Assembly (NCBI RefSeq): GCF_900543425.1
Contig: NZ_UQRQ01000002.1
Coordinates: 124,001-188,000, forward strand
Source of the DNA: an uncultured Sanguibacteroides sp.
GTDB taxonomy: Bacteria; Bacteroidota; Bacteroidia; Bacteroidales; Marinifilaceae
Length of the DNA: 64,000 nucleotides
Reading direction: 5' to 3'
Position 1 is the first letter of the stretch. Each line of letters starts with the position of its first letter. Made by a program: the position numbers and the translations under genes. The notes under the pieces are model-generated. The model ran no database searches and was not told the DNA's origin. It saw only the letters and a program-made list of their open reading frames with translations. Of this stretch, positions 8,665 through 16,892 are shown one piece after another.

Positions 8665-9537
8665 TTATTTCAACAACTTCAAAAGATATTGTCCGTATTG
8701 ATTTTTAATCATCGGTTGTGCTAACTTCTCTAATTGCTCAGCCGTTATCCACCCTTTCCGGTAAGCAATCTCCTCCAAACAAGCAATTTTTAATCCTTGT
8801 CGTTTCTCTATTACTTCCACAAAAGTAGAGGCCTCGGCCAAAGAGTCATGTGTTCCCGTATCCAACCAGGCAAATCCACGTCCCAATAATTGTACTTTTA
8901 ACTCCTCTTCCTTTAAAAACTCCTGATTTACCGTGGTAATCTCCAACTCTCCCCTGGCAGAAGGCTTTATCCTTTTGGCAATTTCAACAACCTTACTCGG
9001 GTAAAAATAGAGACCGACAACCGCATAATTAGATTTAGGTTCTTTCGGTTTCTCCTCTATACTCAAAACATTCCCTTGTGAATCAAATTCAGCAACGCCA
9101 TAACGCTCCGGATCGCTCACCCAATAACCGAACACCGTCGCTTTTCCTTCCCCCTCCGCCATCTTCACGGCCTCAGACAAGCTACTCGTGAAAGATTGAC
9201 CATAAAAGATATTATCCCCCAGTACCAAACAAACAGACTCTTTCCCGACGAACTCCTCTCCAATAAGAAACGCCTGAGCCAATCCATCCGGAGACGGCTG
9301 TTCTGCATAAGAGAAACAAACACCGTAATCCGACCCGTCTCCCAACAAACGCCTGAACCCAGGCAGATCCTGCGGTGTTGAAATAATTAAAATATCCCGG
9401 ATTCCTGCCAACATTAGTACGGATATCGGATAATATACCATCGGTTTATCATAGATGGGCAACAATTGCTTGGATACCCCCTTCGTGATTGGATATAAAC
9501 GAGTACCCGAACCTCCTGCTAATACAATACCTTTCAT
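8665..9537 (-). CDS. rmlA: Glucose-1-phosphate thymidylyltransferase
   Basis: It couples dTTP and glucose-1-phosphate to dTDP-glucose, the first step of dTDP-sugar formation. The 290-residue protein has the nucleotidyltransferase motif GGSGTRLYPIT at 8-18, the DKPMVYYP substrate motif at 30-37 and LGDNIFYGQ in the middle. It is the first gene of the rml operon, with a candidate promoter box about 30 bp upstream of its start. No second rmlA is present in the window, so both polysaccharide loci probably depend on it. Confidence 0.96.
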   Translation of the reverse strand: MKGIVLAGGSGTRLYPITKGVSKQLLPIYDKPMVYYPISVLMLAGIRDILIISTPQDLPGFRRLLGDGSDYGVCFSYAEQPSPDGLAQAFLIGEEFVGKESVCLVLGDNIFYGQSFTSSLSEAVKMAEGEGKATVFGYWVSDPERYGVAEFDSQGNVLSIEEKPKEPKSNYAVVGLYFYPSKVVEIAKRIKPSARGELEITTVNQEFLKEEELKVQLLGRGFAWLDTGTHDSLAEASTFVEVIEKRQGLKIACLEEIAYRKGWITAEQLEKLAQPMIKNQYGQYLLKLLK

Positions 9538-9567
9538 TCAATACGACTATTTACTTTATGAATCGTA

Positions 9568-9575
9568 CAAACATA
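9568..9575 (-). promoter_or_regulatory. Candidate -7 box of the rml operon
   Basis: On the minus strand the sequence TATGTTTG matches the Bacteroidetes -7 consensus TAnnTTTG and lies 31 bp upstream of the rmlA start codon. I see no convincing -33 TTTG at the expected spacing, so the call rests on the -7 box and position only. Confidence 0.5.
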
Positions 9576-9682
9576 CAACTTTTTAACTTCAAATCTTAAC
9601 TTTTAAAACAGAAATCCTTTATTAATTCACAAATTACTATTTCCAACAAATGAAAAGGTATATCGTTTACTTTCTGCAAAAA

Positions 9683-10090
9683 TCACATTTCCATTATATT
9701 TTCCTTTTCCAAAGGCGTATAAGGTCCGTCTTTTACCTCAAAAATAACACTACCTCTTTCCAATACCTCCAACGTATGCCATTGTCCGACCGGAATATGA
9801 ATCCCATGAACTCCCGCTAACGGATTCAGCAACACACTCTCTGTTAATTCTCCCCTTTCATTGTAAAACAGGACCTTTATCTTCCCTCGAAGCAATATAT
9901 AGGTTTCTGCCGTCGTCGTATGACGATGCACGGGCAAGACTGTCCCCGGCTCCAATGCATTCAACAAACGTTGAGCTTTTGCATCTAATGTTTTATGAAA
10001 ATTATAATTCATTCGCAATCTCGGACTCTCTTCTGCCTGCCGGGATACTTCATTCAATAAATTCGTATCAATCAAATCCATATATTCCAT
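9683..10090 (-). CDS. wbuC: WbuC-family cupin protein
   Basis: This is a small single-domain cupin of about 135 residues. The motif HRHTTTAETYILLRGKIKVL gives the metal-binding His-x-His and downstream Glu, and GQWHTLEVL supplies a later His. The family is found beside O-antigen and capsule genes; its reaction is not established. I place the start at the ATG at 10090 (MEYMDL) and not at the more distant in-frame ATG at 10249, because the extension would overlap the upstream dehydrogenase gene by more than 130 bp and looks like out-of-frame coding sequence of it. The gene follows the dehydrogenase by 28 bp. Confidence 0.75.
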   Translation of the reverse strand: MEYMDLIDTNLLNEVSRQAEESPRLRMNYNFHKTLDAKAQRLLNALEPGTVLPVHRHTTTAETYILLRGKIKVLFYNERGELTESVLLNPLAGVHGIHIPVGQWHTLEVLERGSVIFEVKDGPYTPLEKENIMEM

Positions 10091-10118
10091 CTGATTCGTT
10101 AAATTAAAAATTAAAAAT

Positions 10119-13043
10119 TTATCTCTCCGTTTCCTGCCAGGCCTGAAATAAAACCTCAACCGGATGCAAGGCAACCCGTCCCGTCCCATCCTTAATCTGT
10201 TGACGGCAACTGGTCCCCGGAGCTGAAATACAAACCTCTTCATCCACACTCCTTATCGCCGGAAACAGAATCTGCTCCCCGATTTTCATGGACAGTTCGT
10301 AATGTTTTTTCTCGTATCCGAAAGCCCCGGCCATACCGCAACATCCGGAAGGAATCACCTCTACCTCGTAATTCACAGGCAAAGATAACATTATCTTAGA
10401 GGGTTCGACCGACGCCAGTGATTTTTGATGGCAATGTCCGTGTAACATAATTTTCAAAGGTTTATTGGTAAATTGCTCCGGCCGGATATTGCCTTTCCGT
10501 ATCTCCCGCACGATAAATTCATCATACAACAGGCAATTTTTCCCTAAGGAAGAAGCCTCTTCTCTCCAATCATCCCCGACCAAATCGGGATATTCATCCC
10601 GAAAAGAGAGAATACAGGAAGGCTCTATTCCCACCAACGGACTCTCTTCCGTCACAATATCTTTTAATAAACCTACATTTTTACGGGCCATTTTCTTTGC
10701 CTCCTTCAACATCCCCTTGGACATGGCCGTTCTCCCGCTCTCCACATGTTCGGGGATCACTACCTCGTATCCTAATCCTCCCAGTAACTCGATCATCTGT
10801 ATACCGACCTTCACATCCATGTAATTGGTAAACTCATCGGCGAACAAGTACACTTTTCCTCGAGTCTTATTCTTGTTACAAGGCATATGGCGGGTCGTCC
10901 AATGCCGTAACGTTGTTTTATACAATCTCGGGATACTTCTTTTGGGAGCAAATTGCAAAAGCCTTTTCAACAAACCACCCGTCAAACGATTAGAGACAAA
11001 CCAGTTATAAAGAGGAGGCAACCACATTCCACAACGTTGTATCCGCCCCAGGTTTGCAATGAGGAAAGCCTTCACCGGAACTCCGCACGTATCGTAATGA
11101 TGTTGTAGAAATTCTGCCTTGTAACGGGCCATATCCACGTTCGAAGGACACTCCGATTTACACGCCTTACAAGCTACACAGTTATCCAATACTTCCAATA
11201 CCTCCGGTTGATCGAATACCCGCTCGGTTTTCGGACGGGTTAATAACTCCCGAAGTACGTTCGCCCGGGCCCGCGTCGTATCTTTTTCGTCTCCCGTTGC
11301 CCGGAAACTCGGACACATCGTTCCCCCGAACACCATCGCCTTCCGGCAATCCCCGGAACCATTGCATTGCTCGATAGCACATATCCATCCTTTTTGCCGG
11401 GAAAAATCAAAATAGGTTTTCAAATCATCACCTCCGGAATAATCCTCTTTTATCCTCAAACCTTTATCCATCGGGGGAGTATCCACAATCTTTCCCCGGT
11501 TAAATATCCCCATCGGATCCCAACAACGCTTTACCTCCCGCATCATTTCATACACCTCTTGCCCGAATAATACGGGAATAAACTCTCCTCGCAACCGACC
11601 GTCTCCATGTTCCCCGCTCAATGCGCCCTTATGCTTTTTTACCAATAATGCCGTCTCCTCTGCCACCTGCCGAAACAACCTTCGATCCTTCTCTTTTTTC
11701 AAATCCAAAACAGGACGTAAATGCAACTCCCCGGTTGCTATATGAGCATGGTAGACACAACTCAATCCCATGCGTTCCAACATCGCTTTAAAATCCTTCA
11801 TATAAGCCGGCAAACGTTCCGGGGCCACAGCCGTATCTTCAATCACCGAAACCGGCTTCGCACTCCCCGGCATTCCCGACAACAACCCCAACCCGGCTTT
11901 TCGTAGATCCCAGACCCGTCTGATATCCGTCCCGTATAACCGAGGATAGTGATAACCGAACCCGTGCTTCTTAAAATCCTCTTCTATTGTATCAGCCAAC
12001 CAGTCAACCTCTTCACGGGAAGAACAAGCCAACTCCACGATCAAAATAGCAGCCGGGTCTCCCTGAATAAAAAAACGATTCCTATTTTGTGCGATATTCC
12101 CTTTACTCAATTCCAGGATGGTCCGATCCATCAACTCGACAGCCATCGGCTTATGTTTCAAAGCCACTAAATTACCCTCGAATGCCTCTTCCAGCGTGGA
12201 GCAATGAATACAGATCACAGCCTTCTCTTTCGGAGGCAACACCACCAAACGCAATTTCACCTCCGTGATAAAAGCTAACGTACCCTCGGAACCGGCTATC
12301 AACTTACAAAGATTAAAGGAGTCATCGTATTGTTTATCAATATAATCCGAATACAACAACTGATCCAGAGCATATCCTGAATTTCTCCGACGCAAGGCCG
12401 GGTCCGGATAATGTTCCAGAATCTCCGTTTTATGTTCCCGCAACAACTTCACTACCTGTCGGTATATTTCCCCCTCCAGCGTATTCAATTCCAATTTTCC
12501 TTCCACCTCTCCAACCGTCAATCCCTTTAAAACAGCCTCTGTTCCGTCTCCCAACACGACTTTAGCCTCCAACAAATGATCCCTCACACTACCGTATACC
12601 AACGAATGTAACCCGCAGGAGTTATTTCCGACCATTCCCCCCATGCAACACCGGTTGGAAGTCGAAGTCTCCGGTCCGAAAAACAGTCCGTACGGCTTCG
12701 TGTAATTATGCAAGGCATCCAACACCACGCCCGGTTCCACTCTTACCCACCCCTCCTCTACATTCAATTCCAGAATCCGATTCATATGACGGGAAATATC
12801 CACGACCAACCCATTCCCCACGACCTGTCCGGCCAAAGAGGTTCCGGCCGCTCTCGGAATCAGTCCGACCCCACACTCCCGGGCAAATCGCACGATCTCC
12901 TTTACATCCTCCGCATCTTTCGGGTATACTACCCCCAACGGCATCTCCCGATAGGCCGACGCATCCGTCGCGTAAATCACCCGATGGAGCAAATCCGACT
13001 CCACTTCACCTTTTATTCTTTTCGATAAACTATTTAAGTCCAT
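10119..13043 (-). CDS. FAD-linked oxidase with Fe-S and CCG domains (YdiJ/D-2-hydroxyacid dehydrogenase type)
   Basis: This large protein (974 residues from the ATG at 13043) is a fusion. An N-terminal PCMH-type FAD domain has PRAAGTSLAGQ near residue 65 and GNNSCGLHSLVYGSVRDH near 140. A FAD-oxidase C-terminal domain follows. Next come cysteine clusters for iron-sulphur centres (CNGSGDCRK near 560, CVACKACKSECP near 625), and the C-terminal cysteine-rich CCG region carries HGHCHQKS and SGCCGMAGAFGYE. YdiJ-type enzymes oxidise D-2-hydroxyacids such as D-2-hydroxyglutarate or D-lactate; the substrate here is inferred only from the family. A start ten codons upstream is possible, but the residues before MDLNSL look non-coding. 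It seems to be a metabolic gene lying beside, not in, the polysaccharide system. Confidence 0.85.
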   Translation of the reverse strand: MDLNSLSKRIKGEVESDLLHRVIYATDASAYREMPLGVVYPKDAEDVKEIVRFARECGVGLIPRAAGTSLAGQVVGNGLVVDISRHMNRILELNVEEGWVRVEPGVVLDALHNYTKPYGLFFGPETSTSNRCCMGGMVGNNSCGLHSLVYGSVRDHLLEAKVVLGDGTEAVLKGLTVGEVEGKLELNTLEGEIYRQVVKLLREHKTEILEHYPDPALRRRNSGYALDQLLYSDYIDKQYDDSFNLCKLIAGSEGTLAFITEVKLRLVVLPPKEKAVICIHCSTLEEAFEGNLVALKHKPMAVELMDRTILELSKGNIAQNRNRFFIQGDPAAILIVELACSSREEVDWLADTIEEDFKKHGFGYHYPRLYGTDIRRVWDLRKAGLGLLSGMPGSAKPVSVIEDTAVAPERLPAYMKDFKAMLERMGLSCVYHAHIATGELHLRPVLDLKKEKDRRLFRQVAEETALLVKKHKGALSGEHGDGRLRGEFIPVLFGQEVYEMMREVKRCWDPMGIFNRGKIVDTPPMDKGLRIKEDYSGGDDLKTYFDFSRQKGWICAIEQCNGSGDCRKAMVFGGTMCPSFRATGDEKDTTRARANVLRELLTRPKTERVFDQPEVLEVLDNCVACKACKSECPSNVDMARYKAEFLQHHYDTCGVPVKAFLIANLGRIQRCGMWLPPLYNWFVSNRLTGGLLKRLLQFAPKRSIPRLYKTTLRHWTTRHMPCNKNKTRGKVYLFADEFTNYMDVKVGIQMIELLGGLGYEVVIPEHVESGRTAMSKGMLKEAKKMARKNVGLLKDIVTEESPLVGIEPSCILSFRDEYPDLVGDDWREEASSLGKNCLLYDEFIVREIRKGNIRPEQFTNKPLKIMLHGHCHQKSLASVEPSKIMLSLPVNYEVEVIPSGCCGMAGAFGYEKKHYELSMKIGEQILFPAIRSVDEEVCISAPGTSCRQQIKDGTGRVALHPVEVLFQAWQETER

Positions 13044-13084
13044 TTCAATCTTAACTCCATTACACGCTAACAAGCTACAATATT

Positions 13085-13117
13085 ATATAAAAAAGGCACG
13101 TGATAAAAACACATGCC
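13085..13117 (-). terminator. Rho-independent terminator of the long minus-strand polysaccharide operon
   Basis: On the minus strand GGCATGTG pairs with CACGTGCC across a 7-base loop (one G-T pair) and is followed directly by TTTTTTATATAATA. It lies after the aminotransferase and the decayed gene at the end of the minus operon and before the dehydrogenase, so it marks the operon's 3' end. Confidence 0.75.
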
Positions 13118-13143
13118 CTAAACTTTTTATTTCTAATCCCCAA

Positions 13144-13360
13144 CTACCTATCCCACCCGAAAGGATGTTTTGCCAAAGGTAATTTGGCTAACGGGTGATA
13201 ATCTCCTTTTAACCCGACAGGAATCGCATGGCGAATATCATGCACAATATTGATGCAATTCCGAGCCTCCTCTATCCGGAAACCCTCTCCCGCCAATATC
13301 TTTTATCACACGCGAACAACGGGGCGTAATATACCTTGCTGCCCCGATCAATGCATTTTT
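13144..13360 (-). pseudogene. Frameshifted coding remnant, family not recognised
   Basis: Two overlapping minus-strand frames join into one plausible peptide of about 70 residues. The first frame reads NALIGAARYITPRCSRVI and runs out at a stop after about 20 more codons. After a one-base shift near 13295-13305 the other frame continues ILAGEGFRIEEARNC and ends with KHPFGWDR and TAG at 13146-13144. No start codon heads the joined frame, and it abuts the stop of the aminotransferase at 13365. I read it as the broken C-terminal part of a former last gene of the operon. I do not recognise the family. Confidence 0.5.
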
Positions 13361-13364
13361 TATA

Positions 13365-14516
13365 TTATCTGATTATTTTATGACAAATACATCCATCTAT
13401 CAAAGATACGACTCGCTCAATATCTTCATCCGTTAGTGTCGGTCCGGAAGGCAGGCAAAGACCTATATCGAACAGATGCTCGGAAGTGCCGTTCCCATAA
13501 AACGGAGCTTCAGCAAATACGGGTTGCAAATGCATCGGTTTCCACAAGGGTCGGCTCTCGATATTATCCGCATCCAGCGCCAGACGGATATTTTCCCGGG
13601 TACATCCCGCCACAAGCGGGTCGACGGTAATGCAAGTCAGCCAGAAATTCGAATCGAAATCCGAGGAAGGATTCTGCAATACACTAATTCCGGGAATATC
13701 TTTCAGCAAAGAAGTATATAAAGCATGGATTGCCCTTCTGCGAGCCACATGTTCTTCCAATACAAACATCTGGCCCCGGCCGATTCCCGCACAAATATTA
13801 CTCATCCGGTAATTATAACCGATATGTGAATGCTGGTAATGCGGAGCTGCATCCCGTGCCTGAGTCGCATAAAATTTCACTTGCCCGGCTTCCTCTTCCG
13901 AACGACAAACCAAGGCTCCCCCGCCGGAAGTAGTTATCATTTTATTTCCATTGAACGACAAGGCAGCCAATTCACCGAAAGTACCGCATTTCCGTCCCTT
14001 AAACTCCGATCCCAAAGCTTCTGCAGCATCTTCTAACACCGGTATTCCGTATCGCCCGGCAATCTCACAAATCCGGTCCAACCGGGCTGGCATTCCGTAT
14101 AAATGTACCGGTATAATCGCTTTGGGTAATTTGCCGGTTTTGCGCAACCGGTCTTTTATTGCTTCTTCCAACAACACCGGATCCATATTCCAGGTCGAAG
14201 CCTCGCTATCCACAAATACAGGTTTAGCCCCCTGATACATAATCGGATTGGCAGAAGCGGAAAAGGTAAAACTCTGGCAAATCACCTCATCTCCGACTCC
14301 GGCTCCCAACAAGATCAATCCCAAATGCAAGGCAGCCGTCCCCGCACTCAACGCCACCACATGCTTATCTTCCCGTAAATACGCTGCCAACGCTTTTTCA
14401 AAAGCATCCACATTCGGTCCCAGCGGAACCACCCAATTCGTATCGAACGCTTCCCGTATAAACTCCTGCTCCCTTCCCCCCATATGGGCCAAAGAGAGCC
14501 AAATTCTTGATTTCAT
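13365..14516 (-). CDS. DegT/DnrJ/EryC1/StrS sugar aminotransferase (PglE-like)
   Basis: This PLP enzyme of about 383 residues aminates a 4-keto (or 3-keto) nucleotide sugar using glutamate. The PLP-binding Lys is in SFNGNKMITTSGGG (about residue 192) and the PLP-ring Asp is in LEDAAEALGS (about 163). I chose the ATG at 14516 (MKSRIWLS) over one six codons upstream because relatives begin with this short segment. It is the last intact gene of the long minus operon, two genes after the PglC-type transferase. That arrangement recalls bacillosamine-type pathways, where dehydratase, aminotransferase and acetyltransferase make the sugar that PglC loads. The matching 4,6-dehydratase would be the CapD-like protein at 4943-6883 or 56278-58272. 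Confidence 0.85.
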   Translation of the reverse strand: MKSRIWLSLAHMGGREQEFIREAFDTNWVVPLGPNVDAFEKALAAYLREDKHVVALSAGTAALHLGLILLGAGVGDEVICQSFTFSASANPIMYQGAKPVFVDSEASTWNMDPVLLEEAIKDRLRKTGKLPKAIIPVHLYGMPARLDRICEIAGRYGIPVLEDAAEALGSEFKGRKCGTFGELAALSFNGNKMITTSGGGALVCRSEEEAGQVKFYATQARDAAPHYQHSHIGYNYRMSNICAGIGRGQMFVLEEHVARRRAIHALYTSLLKDIPGISVLQNPSSDFDSNFWLTCITVDPLVAGCTRENIRLALDADNIESRPLWKPMHLQPVFAEAPFYGNGTSEHLFDIGLCLPSGPTLTDEDIERVVSLIDGCICHKIIR

Positions 14517-14577
14517 AATTAAATGTATATACAATATTGATAATGAATCTATATTTAAACAATTTATCCCTTGTCAT

Positions 14578-14872
14578 TCACCTGAATTCCCTCTTAATCA
14601 TTTTAGTAGGATTTCCGACAACAATGCAATGAGAAGAAACTTTTGGAGTTACGACAACTCCGCCTCCGATAATACACTGATCACTAAATAATCACTTCCG
14701 ACATTATAATAGCATTGATTCCAATTACACAATTTTTACCAATGTATGTATCTGTTTTAATACTGCGACAGTGGCCATGAAACATTATTATTACATTTGT
14801 CGAAATCCATGTAGTATCACCTCCAATTTATGCCTTTATTTAATTTTATATAACAACTTCACAACCGATATC
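14578..14872 (-). pseudogene. Decayed left-handed beta-helix acyltransferase
   Basis: Joined minus-strand frames show hexapeptide-repeat sequence: GGDTTWISTNVIIMFHGHC, then IGKNCVIGINAIIMSEVII, then after a frameshift and TAG near 14684 DQCIIGGGVVVTPKVSSHC and VVGNPTKMIKREFR with a TGA at 14580-14578. In the same frame upstream, DIGCEVVI is followed by several stop codons, and there is no intact N-terminus. The order of hexapeptide coils and the VxGNPxK ending match serine-acetyltransferase or CatB-like enzymes. It sits between the PglC-type transferase and the aminotransferase, where an intact acetyltransferase would be expected. Confidence 0.8.
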
Positions 14873-14881
14873 TACTCACTT

Positions 14882-15490
14882 TCAATTTTCCCCATTAAAC
14901 GGTTCGGTGGTAGCACACCCTTCCTTAACTACACCTTTACGCAATAAAACTGTTTTCACTGTCATCAGAAGAATCTGCATATCCAATTTAAATGAAAGGT
15001 GATCCACATACCAAACATCCATTTCAAACTTCTTTTGCCAGGTAATATCATTTCTTCCGTTCACCTGTGCCCATCCCGTGATTCCAGGACGGACCTCATG
15101 CCGACGTGCCTGTTCGGAGGTATAAAGAGGCAAGTATTTGGCTAAAAGCGGACGTGGACCAATTAAACTCATATCCCCTTTTAAAATATTAATTAATTGA
15201 GGTAATTCATCCAAAGAAACGGCACGGACAAATTTGCCTACTTTTGTTAAACGCTCCACATCCGGTAATAAATTTCCATGATCATCTCGTTTATCCGTCA
15301 TTGTTTTGAATTTAATCACCTTAAATATTTTTCTTTTTTTTCCAGGACGAGCCTGAAAAAAAAATACTCCGGCTCCCTTATTGGCATATATTAAGATCCC
15401 CATAACAATAAGTAATACCGGTGATAAAAAAAGAAGCCCCGATAAAGCAACCCCAAAATCAAAGAAACGTTTTAAACCATTTTTATACAT
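14882..15490 (-). CDS. Initiating sugar-phosphate transferase (PglC-like small phosphoglycosyl transferase)
   Basis: The protein transfers a sugar phosphate from a UDP-sugar to undecaprenyl phosphate, starting assembly of a repeat unit. It is 202 residues, the size of the minimal PglC/WcaJ catalytic domain, with one N-terminal re-entrant membrane helix (about 11-37). The catalytic Asp94-Glu95 dyad lies in SLDELPQL, and SLIGPRPL and RPGITGWAQVNGR are typical conserved blocks. It uses a different fold from the WecA-like initiator of the plus-strand locus, so the two loci have separate starting enzymes. The probable substrate is a di-N-acetylated or other amino sugar, given the neighbouring aminotransferase, but this is an inference. 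Confidence 0.9.
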   Translation of the reverse strand: MYKNGLKRFFDFGVALSGLLFLSPVLLIVMGILIYANKGAGVFFFQARPGKKRKIFKVIKFKTMTDKRDDHGNLLPDVERLTKVGKFVRAVSLDELPQLINILKGDMSLIGPRPLLAKYLPLYTSEQARRHEVRPGITGWAQVNGRNDITWQKKFEMDVWYVDHLSFKLDMQILLMTVKTVLLRKGVVKEGCATTEPFNGEN

Positions 15491-15570
15491 ATTTTATATT
15501 CACCATTCTATTTTACATAGTTCAAGTCATACGAATTCCAGCTACCATCAAAGTACCCATATAATATCAT

Positions 15571-16629
15571 CTACAATTTAATCACTTCTGGAATAATCAT
15601 CGGCTTGGTTTTCAACCGCATCGTTCCCCAAGTAAGTCCAAGACCGAAAGAAGACATCAGTAACGTTTTAGGTTCTCTCATCAATTGTTCTCTTAATCGA
15701 CTAACCATTAATGAAGGCAAAGAAGCTCCCCCCAAATTACCGTATTCCTCCAAATTATAAGGAACTTTAGTTATATCTAATTTGAGCTTCTTTACGACCC
15801 TGTCAACAATCATTTTATTTGCCTGATGAATCAGAAAATAATCTATATCTATATCTTTATCAATACCATAATCTTCCATAAAAGAAAGTACCGCTTTCGG
15901 AGGACGGGAAATCGCAAAAGAAAATACATCCATCCCGTTAATCAAAGTATGTATAGGAGCTCTTACGATCCCATTACCGAAATCTTCATAGATAAACGAT
16001 TCGGAAGTTACCGGATGACGAAATCCCCCGTGAGGCGTCATCAATGCCGGGCCTCCTTTTCCCATTGTCCGGAAATCTACAAGTATATCATCCGCCTCCG
16101 TATCATATTCCAAGGCGAGAGCCGTACCACAATCACCGAACAGAGGCACTCTGCTTTTATCTTTAAGTGATCCCATTCTCACGGCTGTATCTCCGACTAA
16201 AAGAAGTGCCCGTTTCACATTGCCTGATGAAAGCAAATTAGCTCCCACGGTAATAGCATACATACAACCGCAACATCCCATGGGAATATCCATAGCAAAA
16301 CAAGTTTCAGGCAATTCCATCCGATCTTGCAAAAGTGTCGATGTCGGAGGAGTCTTATAGTCGCCGGTTACAGACTCAAAAAGTAACACGTCAATACTTT
16401 CCTTCGCCCATCCTAATTCATTTAAAAGCTTCTCTCCGGCAACCTGACAAAGATCTGATGCACAAACATCTTCTGTTGCTAAATAACGGCTTTTTATACC
16501 TACTGTATTATTAAATGTTTCCGCTTCTTCAGACGTAAAAAAATCAAAATCTTCGGTTTTTACAACACGATCAGGTACGCAAAGCGAAACTCCGCGTAAA
16601 GCAACATTTTTGATACTCCATCTTGCCAT
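15571..16629 (-). CDS. Ketoacyl-ACP synthase III family protein (minus-strand lipid-like module)
   Basis: The 352-residue thiolase-fold enzyme has the FabH-type catalytic triad at Cys119 (DIPMGCCGCMY), His268 (FLIHQANK) and Asn298 (YGNLGGAS). Family members condense an acyl-CoA or acyl-ACP starter with malonyl-ACP. The paralogue in the plus-strand locus (36739-37800) is nearly the same length and has all three residues at the same positions. It follows the ACP at 16653-16892 by 23 bp. Inside a polysaccharide operon, I infer that it builds a short acyl chain for decorating a sugar, not housekeeping fatty acids. Confidence 0.88.
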   Translation of the reverse strand: MARWSIKNVALRGVSLCVPDRVVKTEDFDFFTSEEAETFNNTVGIKSRYLATEDVCASDLCQVAGEKLLNELGWAKESIDVLLFESVTGDYKTPPTSTLLQDRMELPETCFAMDIPMGCCGCMYAITVGANLLSSGNVKRALLLVGDTAVRMGSLKDKSRVPLFGDCGTALALEYDTEADDILVDFRTMGKGGPALMTPHGGFRHPVTSESFIYEDFGNGIVRAPIHTLINGMDVFSFAISRPPKAVLSFMEDYGIDKDIDIDYFLIHQANKMIVDRVVKKLKLDITKVPYNLEEYGNLGGASLPSLMVSRLREQLMREPKTLLMSSFGLGLTWGTMRLKTKPMIIPEVIKL

Positions 16630-16652
16630 AATAAATTAAACTCTTAATAAAA

Positions 16653-16892
16653 TTAAAGTTCTATATTATATTTTCCCAATATCGTTTTGCCGGCCTGATA
16701 GGAGGTCATTGCCATAATATCTTCCGGTTCAAACATAATATCAAACACTTCCTCTAAATTTGCCGTAATATTTAACTGATGAATAGAATCCCAGGACTCT
16801 ACGTTTTCTTTATTAAAGTTCTCATTCAGGACATTCTTATCCACTGCAAATACTTCTACAAAAACTTCTTCATATTTCTCTAAATTTGTCAT
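16653..16892 (-). CDS. Acyl carrier protein (minus-strand module, copy 2)
   Basis: This 79-residue acidic protein fits the four-helix ACP fold, with the phosphopantetheine-accepting Ser36 in ESWDSIHQLN. This is a normal DSx motif, unlike the other two ACPs in the window. Its start overlaps the stop of the acyl-AMP ligase by four bases (ATGA), suggesting translational coupling and that the ligase loads this carrier. The KAS III gene follows directly. Confidence 0.88.
   Translation of the reverse strand: MTNLEKYEEVFVEVFAVDKNVLNENFNKENVESWDSIHQLNITANLEEVFDIMFEPEDIMAMTSYQAGKTILGKYNIEL

Noticed and set aside
10091..10249. N-terminal extension of the WbuC-like cupin
   Set aside because: It overlaps the upstream dehydrogenase's 3' end out of frame and has a composition unlike the cupin family's N-terminus.
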